Shown here: positions 32,440-45,085 of the stretch, piece after piece
Numbering within the stretch: position 1 is the first letter of the stretch
Layout of the letters: the number at the start of each line of letters is the position of its first letter
Assembly: GCA_023313575.1 (NCBI GenBank)
Contig: JAJTTP010000017.1
Span: forward strand, 124,001 to 188,000
Length of the DNA: 64,000 nucleotides
DNA from: Eutypella sp. D-1
Lineage: Eukaryota; Ascomycota; Sordariomycetes; Xylariales; Diatrypaceae
Reading direction: 5' to 3'
Notes under the pieces: generated by a model
Told to the model about the DNA's origin: nothing
Seen by the model: only the letters and a program-made list of their open reading frames with translations
The model's database searches: none
Program-made: the position numbers and the translations under genes

Positions 32440-34245
32440 TGTGTCGGCTTGTATGTCTCGTTTCTATGTCGAAGATTCAGGGGAGGGAAGGAGGGAATGG
32501 GCGTATGAATCTGCAAGCAGGGAGAGGGATAATGATATATGCCTGAACGTGATCCAAGCCAGAGAGTGTACGGTCAAGAGATAGGAAGTTTGTCGCGCTT
32601 CTCTCGAGACGAAAGAAGTCATCACCTCTTTTTATAACCTCCCCTTTCCCATCCACTACGTAGGTACCATCGTACAACGGCACTACCCGTTGCGAGTTAC
32701 TAATGCGTATGAACAAACGCCGAATATCATCGGGGAAAAGGGGTGGTGTGCACTGTGGGACGACTTGAAGTCCGATATTAGTCATTCGAGATCGACCCAA
32801 AAAAAAAAAACCTTTAGTCATCCATAACGCTATGAGGAAGTCTGCCAATCTGGGGAAGGGGCCAAGAGGTTGCGGGCGGAGCCCTGCCGTGACGCTAATA
32901 CGGAGTTTCGGGACCGGTCTTGGAGACGATACGGGTTGGAAGCCGGAGACGAGGCGGGGGTGGGTCCGACCCCTGATGCGCCAGAATTTTACTATTTTCC
33001 CATATTAAGCCAAACCTCGAAAACCAAGAAACAGGTCTCATACTCTGAAGTAGCAAAAAATAGAAAGCCCAGATAGTTGTAAATACAAACTGGCCATGTA
33101 GCATCGATAGATATTTTACAAGCCATCTGCTCCGACAGGATCGAGGATGTGTGGTCCAGCAAGAACTGCATGATCTTCAAAGCTTCTCGGGATAGAGTAA
33201 AATCACCTCAGTATATGCGTCTTTTCCCTGACTCCTATGATCCTATAGATGATCGGTGTCGGATATGACCTTGCAAGCACCCATCACACGTATGGAGAAC
33301 CTCTTGTGTGTGACTCGACGCTTTCCCATATCCCGACTTCCCGTAGAACCGAATACCTAGCAAATCATCGGATAGGTTTGTTACCTAATTATGCTTTATA
33401 TGAAATGTAGGTGAATCCTAGAAGTAATATAGTTAATTGTACTTCCTAGTAATGGAATATGCGCGCCATTATGAAGTGCCATTGAAAACCGGATATCTCA
33501 TCACCTCAAGTCGGGGGGTGTTAGTAAACCAGAAGGGATAATAAAGTCAGTCAGTGTTATTGAATCATCGGATACCCCGTTGGCAACGAAGAGCAAGTAT
33601 GGTAAATGGACTCGATTGTTTCTTTTCGAGATCGTTTGCGGAAGGACAAAAAACACCCATGGTTGATTTAAAGAAATCCTATTTTATAACCAGAGTATCT
33701 AAGTGAGGTCACGATGGGCTGGCTAGATACGATAAGCACATCCCCTCGCCTTTCGTCTCAGCTAACGACATGCATACATGCATGTACACGAAGTCCAAGA
33801 GTGCGGAGTAGGGAGCAATAAAGTGAGATAAAATAAGAAGTTATACATACATATATTCCCGACATACAGGCAAGAAAATAAAAACGACCACAGAGAGAAA
33901 ACCAAAAAAAAAAGGACGAAGAACCTATCTTATCATCTATCTAGTCACACTACACTACTCGCACTTAAACTATCACATCATCTGCCGTGCTGCCCACACG
34001 TATCTTCCAGTCGGCCAGTTAGTCCAGTCAGTCAGTCAGTCTTGCTTCTTGCGCACCCCTTGCTTTCCTTCTATTCGACGCGACCTACTCCTACTCCTAC
34101 TCGTTCGCTCGATTTTCCTATTTCTTCGATCCTGCTCACGCAGCACCCATCATAGAAAAAACCCCCCCCCCCCACCAAAACCGCACCGAACATATAAACC
34201 ACCACACACTCCCACACACACAGACACCCGCGCTTGGCCTAGCCT
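32440..34245. other. intergenic NmrA-like to PAN1
   Basis: About 1.8 kb holding the NmrA-like promoter (left) and the PAN1 3' UTR (right). A short GTCA repeat sits near 34023..34040 and a C run near 34161. No gene is seen. Confidence 0.6.
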
Positions 34246-37200
34246 TTAATCCAGCACCCTGCCCGCGATAGAGGAGGCGCTCTTATCCTTAGTCTGAGTC
34301 TTCTTGAGCGAACGACCGGCCTGGATCTCGCCGAGGAGGCCCGCGGGCCTGCCGCCGCCCGAGGGCGGGGCCGGGATATCGCCTGCCGCGGGAGGAGGAG
34401 GGGGCGCCATGCCGGGGATCGGGGGCGGTGGAGGCGGAGGCGGAGCGCCTGCGCCAGCGGGATCGCCCATGGGAGGCATTGGGGGAGGAGGCGGCGGGCT
34501 GGATCCGCCGGTAGGGGGCGGGGGCGGCGTGAAGGGCGCTGCGGGAGCGGCGGGGGATGCGCCAGCGCTGCCGCCGCCGGCGCTGGCCTTGTCGCCCGTC
34601 GCGGACAGCGGGCGCGGCGGGCCCATGGAGCCGAATAGCAGCGAGGCGAGCTGGGCGGCGCCCTGGGCCGGGCGGTCGTCGTCCGAGTCGTCGTCCGAGG
34701 ATTCTTCGTTGTCGGACCCCCACTCGTCGTCCGTGTCCGGCCGCTTGCGGGAGATCTGGCCCGTGGGCTGCGGAGCCATCGGCGCCGCCGCGGCGCCGCC
34801 GGCGGGCTTGGAATCTTGCTGCTGCGTCATCCGGTGGAACGGGTTCGTAGACGACACCTCGGGCTGCGCGGGAGGCGCGGGGGGCGCAGGGGCGGGTGGC
34901 GTGGAGGAGGAGGCGGCTGCGGCGGGAGACTCTGCAGAGGAGTGTGTGGAGGACTGCGACATCATGCGGAAGTACGGGTTGCGGCTCTCGGGCGGCGAGG
35001 TGGTGATCACAGTGGGCGGGGTGCTTAGAGCCGGGGGCGCGGGTGCCGGCGGCGGCGTGGCCTTGCGCTCGACTTCTTGGCTGCCCACCTGGCTGCCGCC
35101 GAGGGTCGGGGTCGACGCCTGCGGGGTGATCTGCTGAGGACCATCATCGTCGGACGAATCGTCGTCGTCGTTCATCGACTCGAGCTGGCGCTGGAGCTCC
35201 AGCTCGCGCTGCCGCGCGGCCTCGATCTCGGCCCGCTGCGCGGCCAGTTTGGCCTCCTTCTCCTTGGCTTCAGCCATCGCCGCCTTCTTCCGCTTCTTTT
35301 CCTCTTCCTTTTTGAGTTTGCCCAGGCGGACCTGTTCTTCGAGTGCCTTCAGCCGGGCAGAGGAGGCCTCGCGCTCCTTCGCGAGCTCGTCCTCTTGCTG
35401 TCTTGCGCTCTCCCTATTCCTTTATTAGTTGACTTGGTCGAAAAAGAAAATCTGATAACCAAGGTGAACTTACTCTAATTCTTGGGTAGCGCGCTCCTGT
35501 TCATCGCGTTCTCGCGTGAGGCGATCTTCTTCCGCCTTCTTCGCCGCAGCCTCTTCCTCCTCGGCCTTCTTGGCAGTGTCGTCGGCCTTGCGGTGCCTCG
35601 CCGGCGGCGGCGGCGGTTTCTTGCCTTCGGCCTTCGGGGCGGGAGGCGGGGGGGCGCCTTGCTCTTCGGCGATCCTGGCCTGGCGCTCGGCTTCCCGTTT
35701 GGCGTCTTCCTCCTCCGCCTGGCGAAGCTTAGCAGCGCGCTCTGCCCTCTCGCGTTCCATCCGCTGGGCGGCAGTCTCTCCAGGCTTCGAGGGCGCCTTG
35801 ATTCCAAGAGCTGCAAGACGCTCGGCCATACGCTGCTCGGCTTGTTGCTTGATGAAAGCGGCACGCTCCTCGGGCGTCTTGTATGACGAGTAGGAGCCGC
35901 CGCCTGGAGCAGGGGAACCACCCGTGGCTGGCGGCGTAGCGGTGCGGGACGTCGCAGAGGGACTATCGACCCGGACAGGGGGAGCCTCCGCCTTTACAGG
36001 TTGGGCGGTAGAGGGACGGCCTCCTTGGCGGTCCTGAGCCCTAACGCGCGCAGCACGGCTCGAACGCTGCAGGTCGAAGATGAAGTCTCGCACATCGTCC
36101 TCCACGCCAAGCGCGTCCTCCCACCGTCGTTTCTCGTGCTCGTTCGCCGAGGTCTGTGCACCCTCCTTGAGGGTATCTTCGATTCCCCGGGCGAAATCTC
36201 GCACACTATCCTCGACGTCCCGGACCATGCGCTCGTTGTTTTCCTTCTCGGTCCTGATCTTGAGGTTCTCTTCCTCCAACCGCTTCGGCGCGTCCGTGTC
36301 ATCCTCGCCGACGTCGACCTTCTTGCCCGTAAGCGCAGCCGTGCGCTGCTGCATCATCGCCTTCGCCCTGGCCTTAAGACGATCTGATTCCGTGATCGCA
36401 CCACCGGGTCCCGTGCCGACGATGTTGGAGGCGCTGCCAGGGTGTGCTTTGGCGTCCCTTAACCGGAAGAGCTCGAGCTTAGCATCGGCAATCGCCTTCT
36501 CGGTCTTCCTGACCTGGGATGCCAATTCGGGGATCTTATCAGTCAAGTTCTGTAGCTGGCGCTTCAGAGCTCTCCGCTCGGCTTCGGAGTCGCTGCTGGA
36601 GAGGGCAGAGTCGGGATGGTTATCGATATCCTCCTGGATGCGGCGGATGCGTCGGTAGAGTTCGTCGGCCTCTCGCTTATCCCGTCTGTCCAGGATGTCG
36701 TCCTCCTCAGCGGCCTCCTCGTCTTTAGCATCTAACGCGTCCAGCACGACCTGCTTCTCGCGAATCTTCTTCTTCAACTGGTCGAGGGTAAGATCGTCGT
36801 TGGATGTCGAGGACGCAGGCGAACCGGGACGAGGGGAACTGGCACCGACCCTACGGCGCGCGCTGGATCTGTACCCAACGGCATCGTCGTTGTTCTTGAA
36901 TACCGTAGCATCCTTGCGCCCAGCTGGAGAACCGGCATTCTTGAAGGAATGGCTCTTCAAATAGCTGACTCCCGTCTGCTGGGGGAGTAAAGCAGCCCCT
37001 GAGTTCTTCCGGTAGGCGGACTCCTGGCTCAGCATAGACTTGACAGTACCAAGGGACTCGCTGAAGTTGCGAGTAGACGGCGGAATGAGCTCCGGCGGTA
37101 GCGTGTGAGGAATTGGGTAACCATTCAACTTTCTGTAAATAAGGTGCATGGCGACGGCGAACTCGTCCAGGTCAAGGCGACCCTTATTGCCATTGTCGGC

Positions 37201-38892
37201 CAAGGTCCAGATGCGCTCGAGGTCCGTCTTGTCAAGACCACTCTGGCCCATGATCTCGATAGCCTGGTCGCCCCCGATATATCCCTTACCCAGCCCATCC
37301 CATGCTCGGAAGAGTTCATCGTAGCGTCGCTTCTCGTCCTTGGTGATTGCCCACGGGATGACGGCATTGCCGGATAAGCCGGCAGTGGTGTAGTTTTGCT
37401 GCTCGCGACCCGCCTGGGGCATCATACGAGCCTGCAACGCATCAATGTTGGGCAATCCGGACGCGGGCGCGTTCACCAGACCCCATTGGCCAGGCCGACC
37501 TGTGGGCTGCGCATTTAACGGCGCCGCACTACCGGGTGACAGGCCGCCAGGGAAGCCGGTAGGCATGGGCGGCATTGGGGGTAGGGGCCCGTTATAGCCA
37601 GTCGGTTGAGGGTTAGTGAGGCCGCCTGGGTAACCAGTGGCCTGAGCTTGCATACCCTGCATACCTTGCATACCCTGCTGTTGCTGCTGGGGTTGTTGGC
37701 CTGGGAAACCGGTAGGCTGACTCGGGAAGCCCGTCATCTGGGATTGCAGCAGCTGCGAGTTGGATGATTGGGGCTGGGGATGCTGTATCGTCGGCGGCGT
37801 AGCGGTGTTTTGTCTGGTGCTACCACCCTCGTCGGCAATACTGAAGTTGATAATGTCGACCATACTCGACACTTCATTCTTAATGTTTTCTGGGAGGGAG
37901 CCCGGCAGGGGCTTGCCCACAAGTTTCAGGTTGCAAAGATACATAGCCAAGGCGAATTCTGGGAAGTGCAGCTCGCCTGATCGAGTGGTATCTGCCAGTG
38001 TCCTGTATGAAAAAAAAAACAAAAAAAACGTTAGACTACTGCTACTAGCGAGCGATATCGTGTACATAGCGAAATAGATAAAGAGATGTCGTTCATACCA
38101 TATGTGAGACAGAGCATCGCCATCGAGTCTCGATCTCAGCAGCAGGTCCCGAGCCTTCTCACCAGACATGGTCATGTGGTCACCAACGGCGGACTTGAAT
38201 AGGGTCTCGAACTTGGCCTGATCAGGCGCGGTAATGAAGGATAACCGGATATTGGGGATCTTGTTGGCGGGCTTCGGCTTGGCGGCTTGGGATTGATGCT
38301 GGGTGTCGGCGCCGCCTCCGGTCTTGAACGAGGCAGCCATGGCGCTGAAGCCCGTCGGCTGGGGCTGGATGGACGGGGCAGACTGTGGCTGAGACGGCGG
38401 AGGAGCTTGGATGCTGGGAGTCGAGAATGAGTTCTGGGGTTGGAACTGCGGCTGCTGCGGCTGTTGCTGCGGCTGTTGTTGTTGCTGTTGTTGTTGCTGC
38501 TGGTTGAACTGCTGCTGATATTGCTGGGGGATCTGCGGCATCGGCGGGACACCCGTCTGGAAGGGCTGTTGCTGCTGTGGCTGCGGCTGGCCGGGAAAGC
38601 CGGTATACTGCTGCTGTAGGGCCTGTTGCGGCTGCTGTTGCGGCATGCCGGTGTGTTGTTGCTGGAGGCCCTGGGGCGGCGCGGCCGGAAATCCCGTGTA
38701 TTGCTGGTTCAGAGGCGGAGGCTGTCCAAAGCCGGTAGGTTGCGGCGCAAAGGGGCCCTGTTGCTGCTGTTGCTGCGGTTGGCCGGCGCCCATACCGAAG
38801 GAGTTGCCACCATATTGCTGTTGTTGCTGGGGAGCGGTGCCGGGTCGTAGGGCATTGCCTCCGCCGAGGAAGGAATTAGAATTGGAATACAT
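34246..38892 (-). CDS. PAN1: actin cytoskeleton-regulatory complex protein PAN1
   Basis: Exons 38892..38099, 38002..35474 and 35419..34246 give 1498 aa. Intron 1 (38003..38098, 96 bp) has no stop and keeps frame, so an unspliced reading wrongly adds 32 residues in the first EH domain; splicing restores [15 protein letters not shown]. Intron 2 is 35420..35473 (54 bp). The order is a Gln-rich N-terminus with repeated PTGF/YTGF motifs, EH domain 1 (about 220-310), more TGF/TGY repeats, EH domain 2 (about 485-575), a long charged coiled coil (about 690-1150), a proline-rich region with PPPPP runs and a C-terminal WH2-like GLLGEIQAG...LKK motif. Pan1 scaffolds endocytic coats with End3 and Sla1 and activates Arp2/3. 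The start at 38892 ([11 protein letters not shown]) matches homologues; the upstream in-frame ATG at 38946 is probably leader. Confidence 0.95.
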
Positions 38893-40352
38893 AATGTTAA
38901 ATAAATAAATAAACCAACAACAAAACGACAACGCTCTTTTTGTCAAAGAAGGGGATAAGTAGGGCAGGGCAGGGCAGGGAAGAGGGGAAAAAAGATATTA
39001 ACTTAAAGTGTCAAATCAAAGGTAGTTTGGGTTTAAAGGGAATGAGAAGTAATAGGAAAGGGGGTGCGGAGGAGAGGGAAGGAGGGTAGAGGGAATGGAG
39101 AGGTCCGCGAACGCGGTGATTGTGGTATGTACGGATCACCAAAGTTGGTGAAGCCTTTTTTGTGTGGATGACGAAGCTCTCGGAAATATAGATAAAGAGT
39201 GGTGAGTATTTTAAGGAGTGAGACTTGAATGATTGAGTTAGAAATGGTTGTTTGATAGGAGTAACTAAGTAGGTAGTATGTATGTAATATGGAAGAGGTA
39301 TCTAGGCATACCTGCCTAGGCAGTACGAAGTATGCCTACTAGGTGAATTGAACTACTAAGTACGAAGTACGTAACCTTTCCACTTGCGAAAGGGAAAGCC
39401 TGGAGAGGGAAAGCCTGTAAGGGCTGGCTCGTTGGTGCCTATTGGGTGGCTTAAAAAACTACATACATCCAACAGACCCACATATTACCGGTTTAAGGAC
39501 CGCGTTAGGCCACACATTGACCACTCCAATTGGAAGCCCTGGAGGAGCCCAATCTCAAGCCATTCACAAGTCACAATTGAACCTGACCCACCACCTAATT
39601 CAACCCAACCAACCTATCTGAGCTGATGGGGAGCTCCTTGATACCAGGAAAAGTTACCTAGAGAATCAGAGCATACTACCTAAGTAGGCAGTTGAAAGTA
39701 TAACAGCTGCTTGGCCCCCTTTTCTGTTTTTTTGATGGAAAGATAGAAGGATATATTCACTGGCAAGTATCAGCACCACAACAACTGTCTGTATAATGTA
39801 TCATATGAACTCCAGGGGGCATTACGTAGCATGTAGTCTTGTGGTGTAGGTATGTATGCCAGATAGATATGAATAGCATCTCTACTTTGAACTTGTCTAG
39901 GGAAGTCAAGTAAAATCATCATCACTCTTTGTCTTTCGTCCTTCTATTAATAACATTATCCACACACACAACACACACAACCCCCAGCTAATTCCATCCA
40001 CCCAACATCATCCATTACCTCTCGGGCATTCCTACTTTTTTCTTTTACTCTTTTCCCTTCCATGCTTCCATATAGCCCTTAGCTTTAGGTGGAGCTCCTT
40101 CCTACGGCGGATGATAACTTTACTTAGAGCTTGAGGGTTGCTGATCCCCCCAACTCTGTATCTAGCGTCACCGTGTTCACATCCCCTGTCGCCTGCTTGC
40201 ACCAACAGCGAAACCGCGATAACGCCCGGTGATAGGCAACGGGTTTCTCTTCGTAGAAGATTCTCTTTGCAGACTCTGACCTTATCTCCAATCACTTCCG
40301 TCGCTCATGGTTCGGTCTCAGTCGAAAAATCGCGAGATCCCGTCGTCATCAT
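38893..40352. other. intergenic PAN1 upstream region
   Basis: About 1.5 kb. The right side is the C9-methyltransferase 3' UTR and the left side the PAN1 promoter. TAGGTA-type words cluster at 39290..39375. No gene is seen. Confidence 0.6.
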
Positions 40353-42371
40353 TTACTGGCCGGACGCGATGGGGAAGAGGTCCGCGTTCTGCTTGGCCCA
40401 CTTGCCGAGGTCCAGCTGCTCGCTGGCCGACTTGAGGGCGCCATGCAGTCCGAACTGGGTGTTGATGCCCTCAACCCTGTGCGTCGAGTTGATGTTCTTC
40501 ACCAGCACGATCTGGAAACAGGTGGCGGTACCCTGGCGCGAGGAGATGGTCGACCAGGCCAGGAAAAACGACCAGATCTAATGAATTATTTGTTAGCAAA
40601 CCCATACAAGTTTCTAACCAAGGGGGGGGGTGCGTTGGTTGGAACTTACGCGGAACCATCTCGAGCCGTACTTGGCCTCAACCTTCTCACGGTTGGCAAT
40701 CCAGTTGCGGTACCACTTCCACAGCGTCGCCGAGTAGTGCACACCGATGGTGTCGATGCCCTTGATCTCGAAGCCGGCGGCCTCAAGCGTGTCCGTGACG
40801 TAGCCGAGAGGAGTCGAGGCGTCGGCACCGGGGAAGACGTACTTGTTCATGAACAGACCCCAGATAAGATCCTCGTACTGCCAGTACTTGCGGAGGCCGG
40901 CGTACTGCAGGAAGAACACACCATCGTCGTCGAGCATCTCGTATACCTGCCTGAAGAAAGCACCCAGCTTGCGAACACCGACGTGCTCCGCCATTTCCAG
41001 ACACGTGACCTTCTTGTAGCCGCCCTCGGGGACCGGGATGTCTCGGTAGTCCATGCAAAGGATCTTGCTCTGCTCCTCGGGAACTCCCACGTCGCGCATG
41101 GACTTGTTGCCCCAGGCAGTCTGGTTGCGGCCGAGCGTGATACCAGTGACCTGAGCCCCGTAGTTGACGCTGGCGAAGCGCGCGAGGGTACCCCAGCCGC
41201 AGCCGATGTCGAGCAGGGAATCGCCCTCCTCAAGACCGATCTTCTCGCAGACAATGGCAAGCTTGTTGTCCTGGATCTGCTCCAGAGACTCTTCCTTTTC
41301 GATGTCGGAGATGATGCCGGACGTGTAGATCATGCGGGGACCGAGGAACCAGCCATAGAAGTCGTCACCGCGGTCGTAGTGGTCACGGACCTGCTCCTCA
41401 TCTTTATGTCTATGTTAGAGCCGCTCTAGTAGCCCAATGGGGAGGGAAGTCTTTGGCATTGCTTCTTAGTTTCTTACCTTGGCTCTTGGAGTGCATAATC
41501 ATCTCGGGGATGAAGGACAGAACGAAGTATCTGCAGAGGCCAATGGTCCAGTGGAAGTTGGCCCAGTCGTGCCTGTACTCGAGGGACTCGAGGACGTCGC
41601 CGTTAAAATCGACGTCACCGTCGAAGTACATCTCGTAGAAGGTCTCCATGGGGATCTTGCTCTTGCCGTGGTACTTGAGCTGGTCGGCGCGGTTCTTGAA
41701 GGTGAGGTAGTGCTCGACGGGGCGGCCCGGCAGCTTGACCTTCTCATTCTTGCGGGGGCTCACGGCAGAGGCCGTCATCCAGAAACCGGCGAGGATGGGA
41801 AGGGAGGTGAAGAGGCCGAAGAAGATGGCGGTCTTGCAACCGCCGCCGACCTTCCATGATAGCCAGTAAGGGACACCGACGATCAGGGACACCAGAAAGA
41901 TGGTCGAGAAGCTGTCGTTACCGGGACCATCGGCGGGGAGAGGGGCATTTTTGATTGCCGGGTACTATTTTGGTGGAAGAAGAAAGTTAGAAAGAAGCTC
42001 TCTGTATTCTGATCTGAGGTTGTTGCGGTCATATGCATGATGTAGTAGTAGTAGAGTGGTGGCATTGAAGCTACCACGAGGATGAGGACGGCACCCAAAG
42101 GGAAAAAAAACCACCAAAAATCCCCAAAACAAATACGAAGCATTGCTAAAAAAAAACCCCCCCAGAACAAGACAAGACAAAACAAGACAGAAGCAACACA
42201 GGACAAACCATGGTAATAGGTGGATGAGATTCAAGATTTTGAGACAAGACATACATTTGTGGTCTTCACGCCGCAGTCTACGGGCTGTTCGTAGGTGGGA
42301 GTGGGAGCTTTGGGAGTCTCGACGAACTCGAACTCCGACTCGCTCCCGTTGAGGCTATGAGGCTTCGACAT
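40353..42371 (-). CDS. sphingolipid C9-methyltransferase
   Basis: Exons 42371..42255, 41964..41478, 41401..40650 and 40577..40353 give 526 aa. All three introns (290, 76 and 72 bp) are GT-AG in frame. An N-terminal cytosolic tail precedes two hydrophobic segments (about residues 55-105, including FLVSLIVGVPYWLSW and IFFGLFTSLPILAGFWM), which anchor it in the ER. The catalytic part belongs to the cyclopropane-fatty-acid-synthase-type SAM methyltransferases: YDRGDDFYGWFLGPRMIYTS, motif I LLDIGCGWGTLARFA (about 264-278) and EMAEHVGVRKL. Fungal members methylate C9 of the sphingoid base in glucosylceramide, using S-adenosylmethionine. Membrane anchor, length and motifs all fit. Glucosylceramides with this methyl group affect hyphal growth and sensitivity to plant defensins in other fungi. 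Confidence 0.93.
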
Positions 42372-45085
42372 CGTTGGCAAGAGAAGCCCGTTCTGCAAAG
42401 ACGGGAGGGGGGGGGGATGAGGGGGAGACGAAGAGGGAGAGGGAGGGAGGAAAACTAAAAAGGGAAAAAAAACCACCAATTGGTGTTTTGGTTGTGGTTT
42501 TTTCTCTCTCTCTTCCTCGCTGTTGCGTGTATGTAAGTATCGTCGTTGGTTGTGAAAAAGGGGGGGGGGGGAAGAAATGTCCACCGCCTCCTCGTAGGTC
42601 TGGGAAACCCTTTTTTTTTTTTCTGAATTTCGAGCCCCTCCCCTCTCTTAAGGTGTGTAAGTAGTGTAGTAAGTACACCTGGCTAGGTACTACTCCGTAG
42701 CTACCCTCGGTAGGTACCTAAACTACCAGGTAGGTAGATACCTAGGTATGTAGATAGCTCGCTAGGTGGTGGCCGGGAAAGAGAGCTACATAGCCCTAGT
42801 CATGAGCTAGAACACCAAGGGCAAGCCAAGAGCTTAAGCTTGCAGCTCAGGGGTGTAAAATATATACACGTTACAGTACCTAAGTAGTTACAGTTACTTA
42901 GGTATGTTGAGCACACCGATTTTAGCGCCCTAAAGAAGCATTTCCAGGGCACTTTCATGGACTTACAACTTCTAAGGTTCTTATGTAGGTAACTACCTAC
43001 GTACGTGAAATTCCACCTGGGCAAGATGTAGCGATATGCTTAGAGGTAACTAGAGAGGATGTCCGGGTGTGATAAGAGTGATAGAGCGAACAGAGCGATA
43101 GTTACAGCGATAAAGCGGCGCGGAGTCGGCAGGTTTCAGGTCCAAAGCCCCGCTATAAACCATACCTAAGTATGTAAATTCACCCCTATGACCACTCTCT
43201 GCCCATCCTACGAATACCCGGCCCAGGTTATCTTCAGGTTGACGCGGCGGCAAGCGGGCTTGTCGAATCAGAGATGAAAAAGGAGACCCCTGATGCCTCT
43301 CAATTTGGGGACACTCCCCCCCCTGCCCGCTTTCTCCCCCCTTGCCCCCCACACTCTTAAGAATTTCTAATTGTGCATACACAGATCGCTCAACATCAGA
43401 CACGGACCGCAGAGTGTGTCCAGCTTCAAGCGAAGCTCATCCGGGAAGAGGTTAACGCCCAACGGCAATGAGGAGTGGAAGTGGCTTTGACCCCCTTCAT
43501 CCTGTTGAGATATATGGATGGCTACATACATAGTTACCTGGTAGTTGGTAAGTTAAGTGAGTGTGACTGATCAGAAGCTCTGCATTTTCTTTTTCGATGA
43601 GAGAGAGCTCTTATTCAACACAAATTCCATCATCCCCCTCCCCCAATGTCCATCCATACCTTGTAGCTAAGTAGCCCTTGCAACCACACCCCTCAACTCT
43701 TGAGAGACCCCTATAACACAACACGTATGTGGGGATATGTATCTGGCATGTACATAGTGATGATATATAGGTGTACTCAAAAAGAAGTCAAAGAAGTCAA
43801 AGAAAGTCAAGACTTGCCCAGGTGCCCAGGTGGCCTTGACAACATGATCTCCACCGTCCCGGCGGTGAGCTTTCTCCTTTTTAACTTGAAAGAACACCTG
43901 TTCGTTCGGGGGTCCCCTAGTATGTATGCTACTCCAGGTTTTGAGCTGGCTGGGATAAGTACGTAGGTAGTGTCGGGACTAACTTGGAGCTACACAGATA
44001 GGTACATACATTACGCTAACAACGGTCTCATATAAGAATTTTGGCTCACCGTCGTTGATATGGTCTTTTAAAGTTGAGTTGCATGAGGAGAAGGAAAGAG
44101 AGATCATATTGTTATTGTTTGTTAACGGAGCCCGGAGCTCGGGGGGCCCGTCAAATATGCGTTTGTATCAAGTATGTATATAACTTTGTCCACATATCAG
44201 GTACAACTGCGGATGGACCGGAACGGTCGCGTCCCCCATTACGTGCATGATGCCATGCTGTATCAGGCAATTCCTCAGAGGCAGGAGTGGGTGATAGGCT
44301 GTGTGGTTATACCTTCTGAATGGCGAGTTGAGTTGGCGATCTGCTCTGTCGCAATTGTGATAGGTCCTGCCATGGTCCGAGTCGGTGAGGATACATACGC
44401 GGGCATGCAAATTGACCTCCTTGAGGTTAAGTGCTATGTATTCGTTTTTCGTTCCCTTCACCCTCCCCCCCCCCCCCCCCAAAAAAAAAATTAAACAATT
44501 TCGGGCTGTGCGTATTGAGCTCGACTGGTATTGCCTCGGTCCATCCCAGCCGTACAGACTATGGAGAATCGAGTAATGCGATCGAATACTAGTTGCGAGT
44601 TGGGGGCCTCCGATGAATTGCTAGATAGGCACTTTAGGTAGTCGCTACGTAATGTCCGGAACTAGCGACAAACGTAAGCTCTATTCTTGAAGAAGACATC
44701 GTGCCTACCTGCCTACGTATATAATTGGGAGTTGTGGAGTAGGAGAGTCCTAAAGTCTCGAACTAGGGCGGAAGGGCGTCATCAACTTATCGATCCGTCG
44801 TACTCAAGTTCTTCCCAACCTAGGATCTGGTTTTCAGTTGCCAGTGTGGAAAGGGACCGTACAACGGTCTTTTCGGCACGCAATCCAGGACACCTGTGCT
44901 CTAGGATGAGTATGAATTTGGGCCGCATGCCGCCGCGGACATCTAAGGTATCTTGGGTAGCATTCTCTAATCTAAGCTGCAGTCACCCCCTATTCGCAGC
45001 CGAAAATCATGGCTGGGTATATCGCTTAATCTGACATGTTCTGAGACTGGTCGCATGGGAATTATATGCTGGTGATCGCGGCAGC
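42372..45085. other. 2.7-kb intergenic region
   Basis: This holds the C9-methyltransferase promoter (left) and SPP2 3' UTR (right). A dense cluster of TAGGTA/TACCTA words lies at 42680..42775 and a C16A10 tract at 44465..44490. Several 60-120-codon frames exist but none has a recognisable domain. Confidence 0.6.
44465..44490. repeat. C16 then A10 homopolymer junction
   Basis: Sixteen C followed directly by ten A. Confidence 0.9.

Noticed and set aside
38893..38946. Upstream in-frame ATG of PAN1 adding 18 residues
   Set aside because: Homologues begin at the [15 protein letters not shown] start, and the extension is A/T-rich leader-like DNA.
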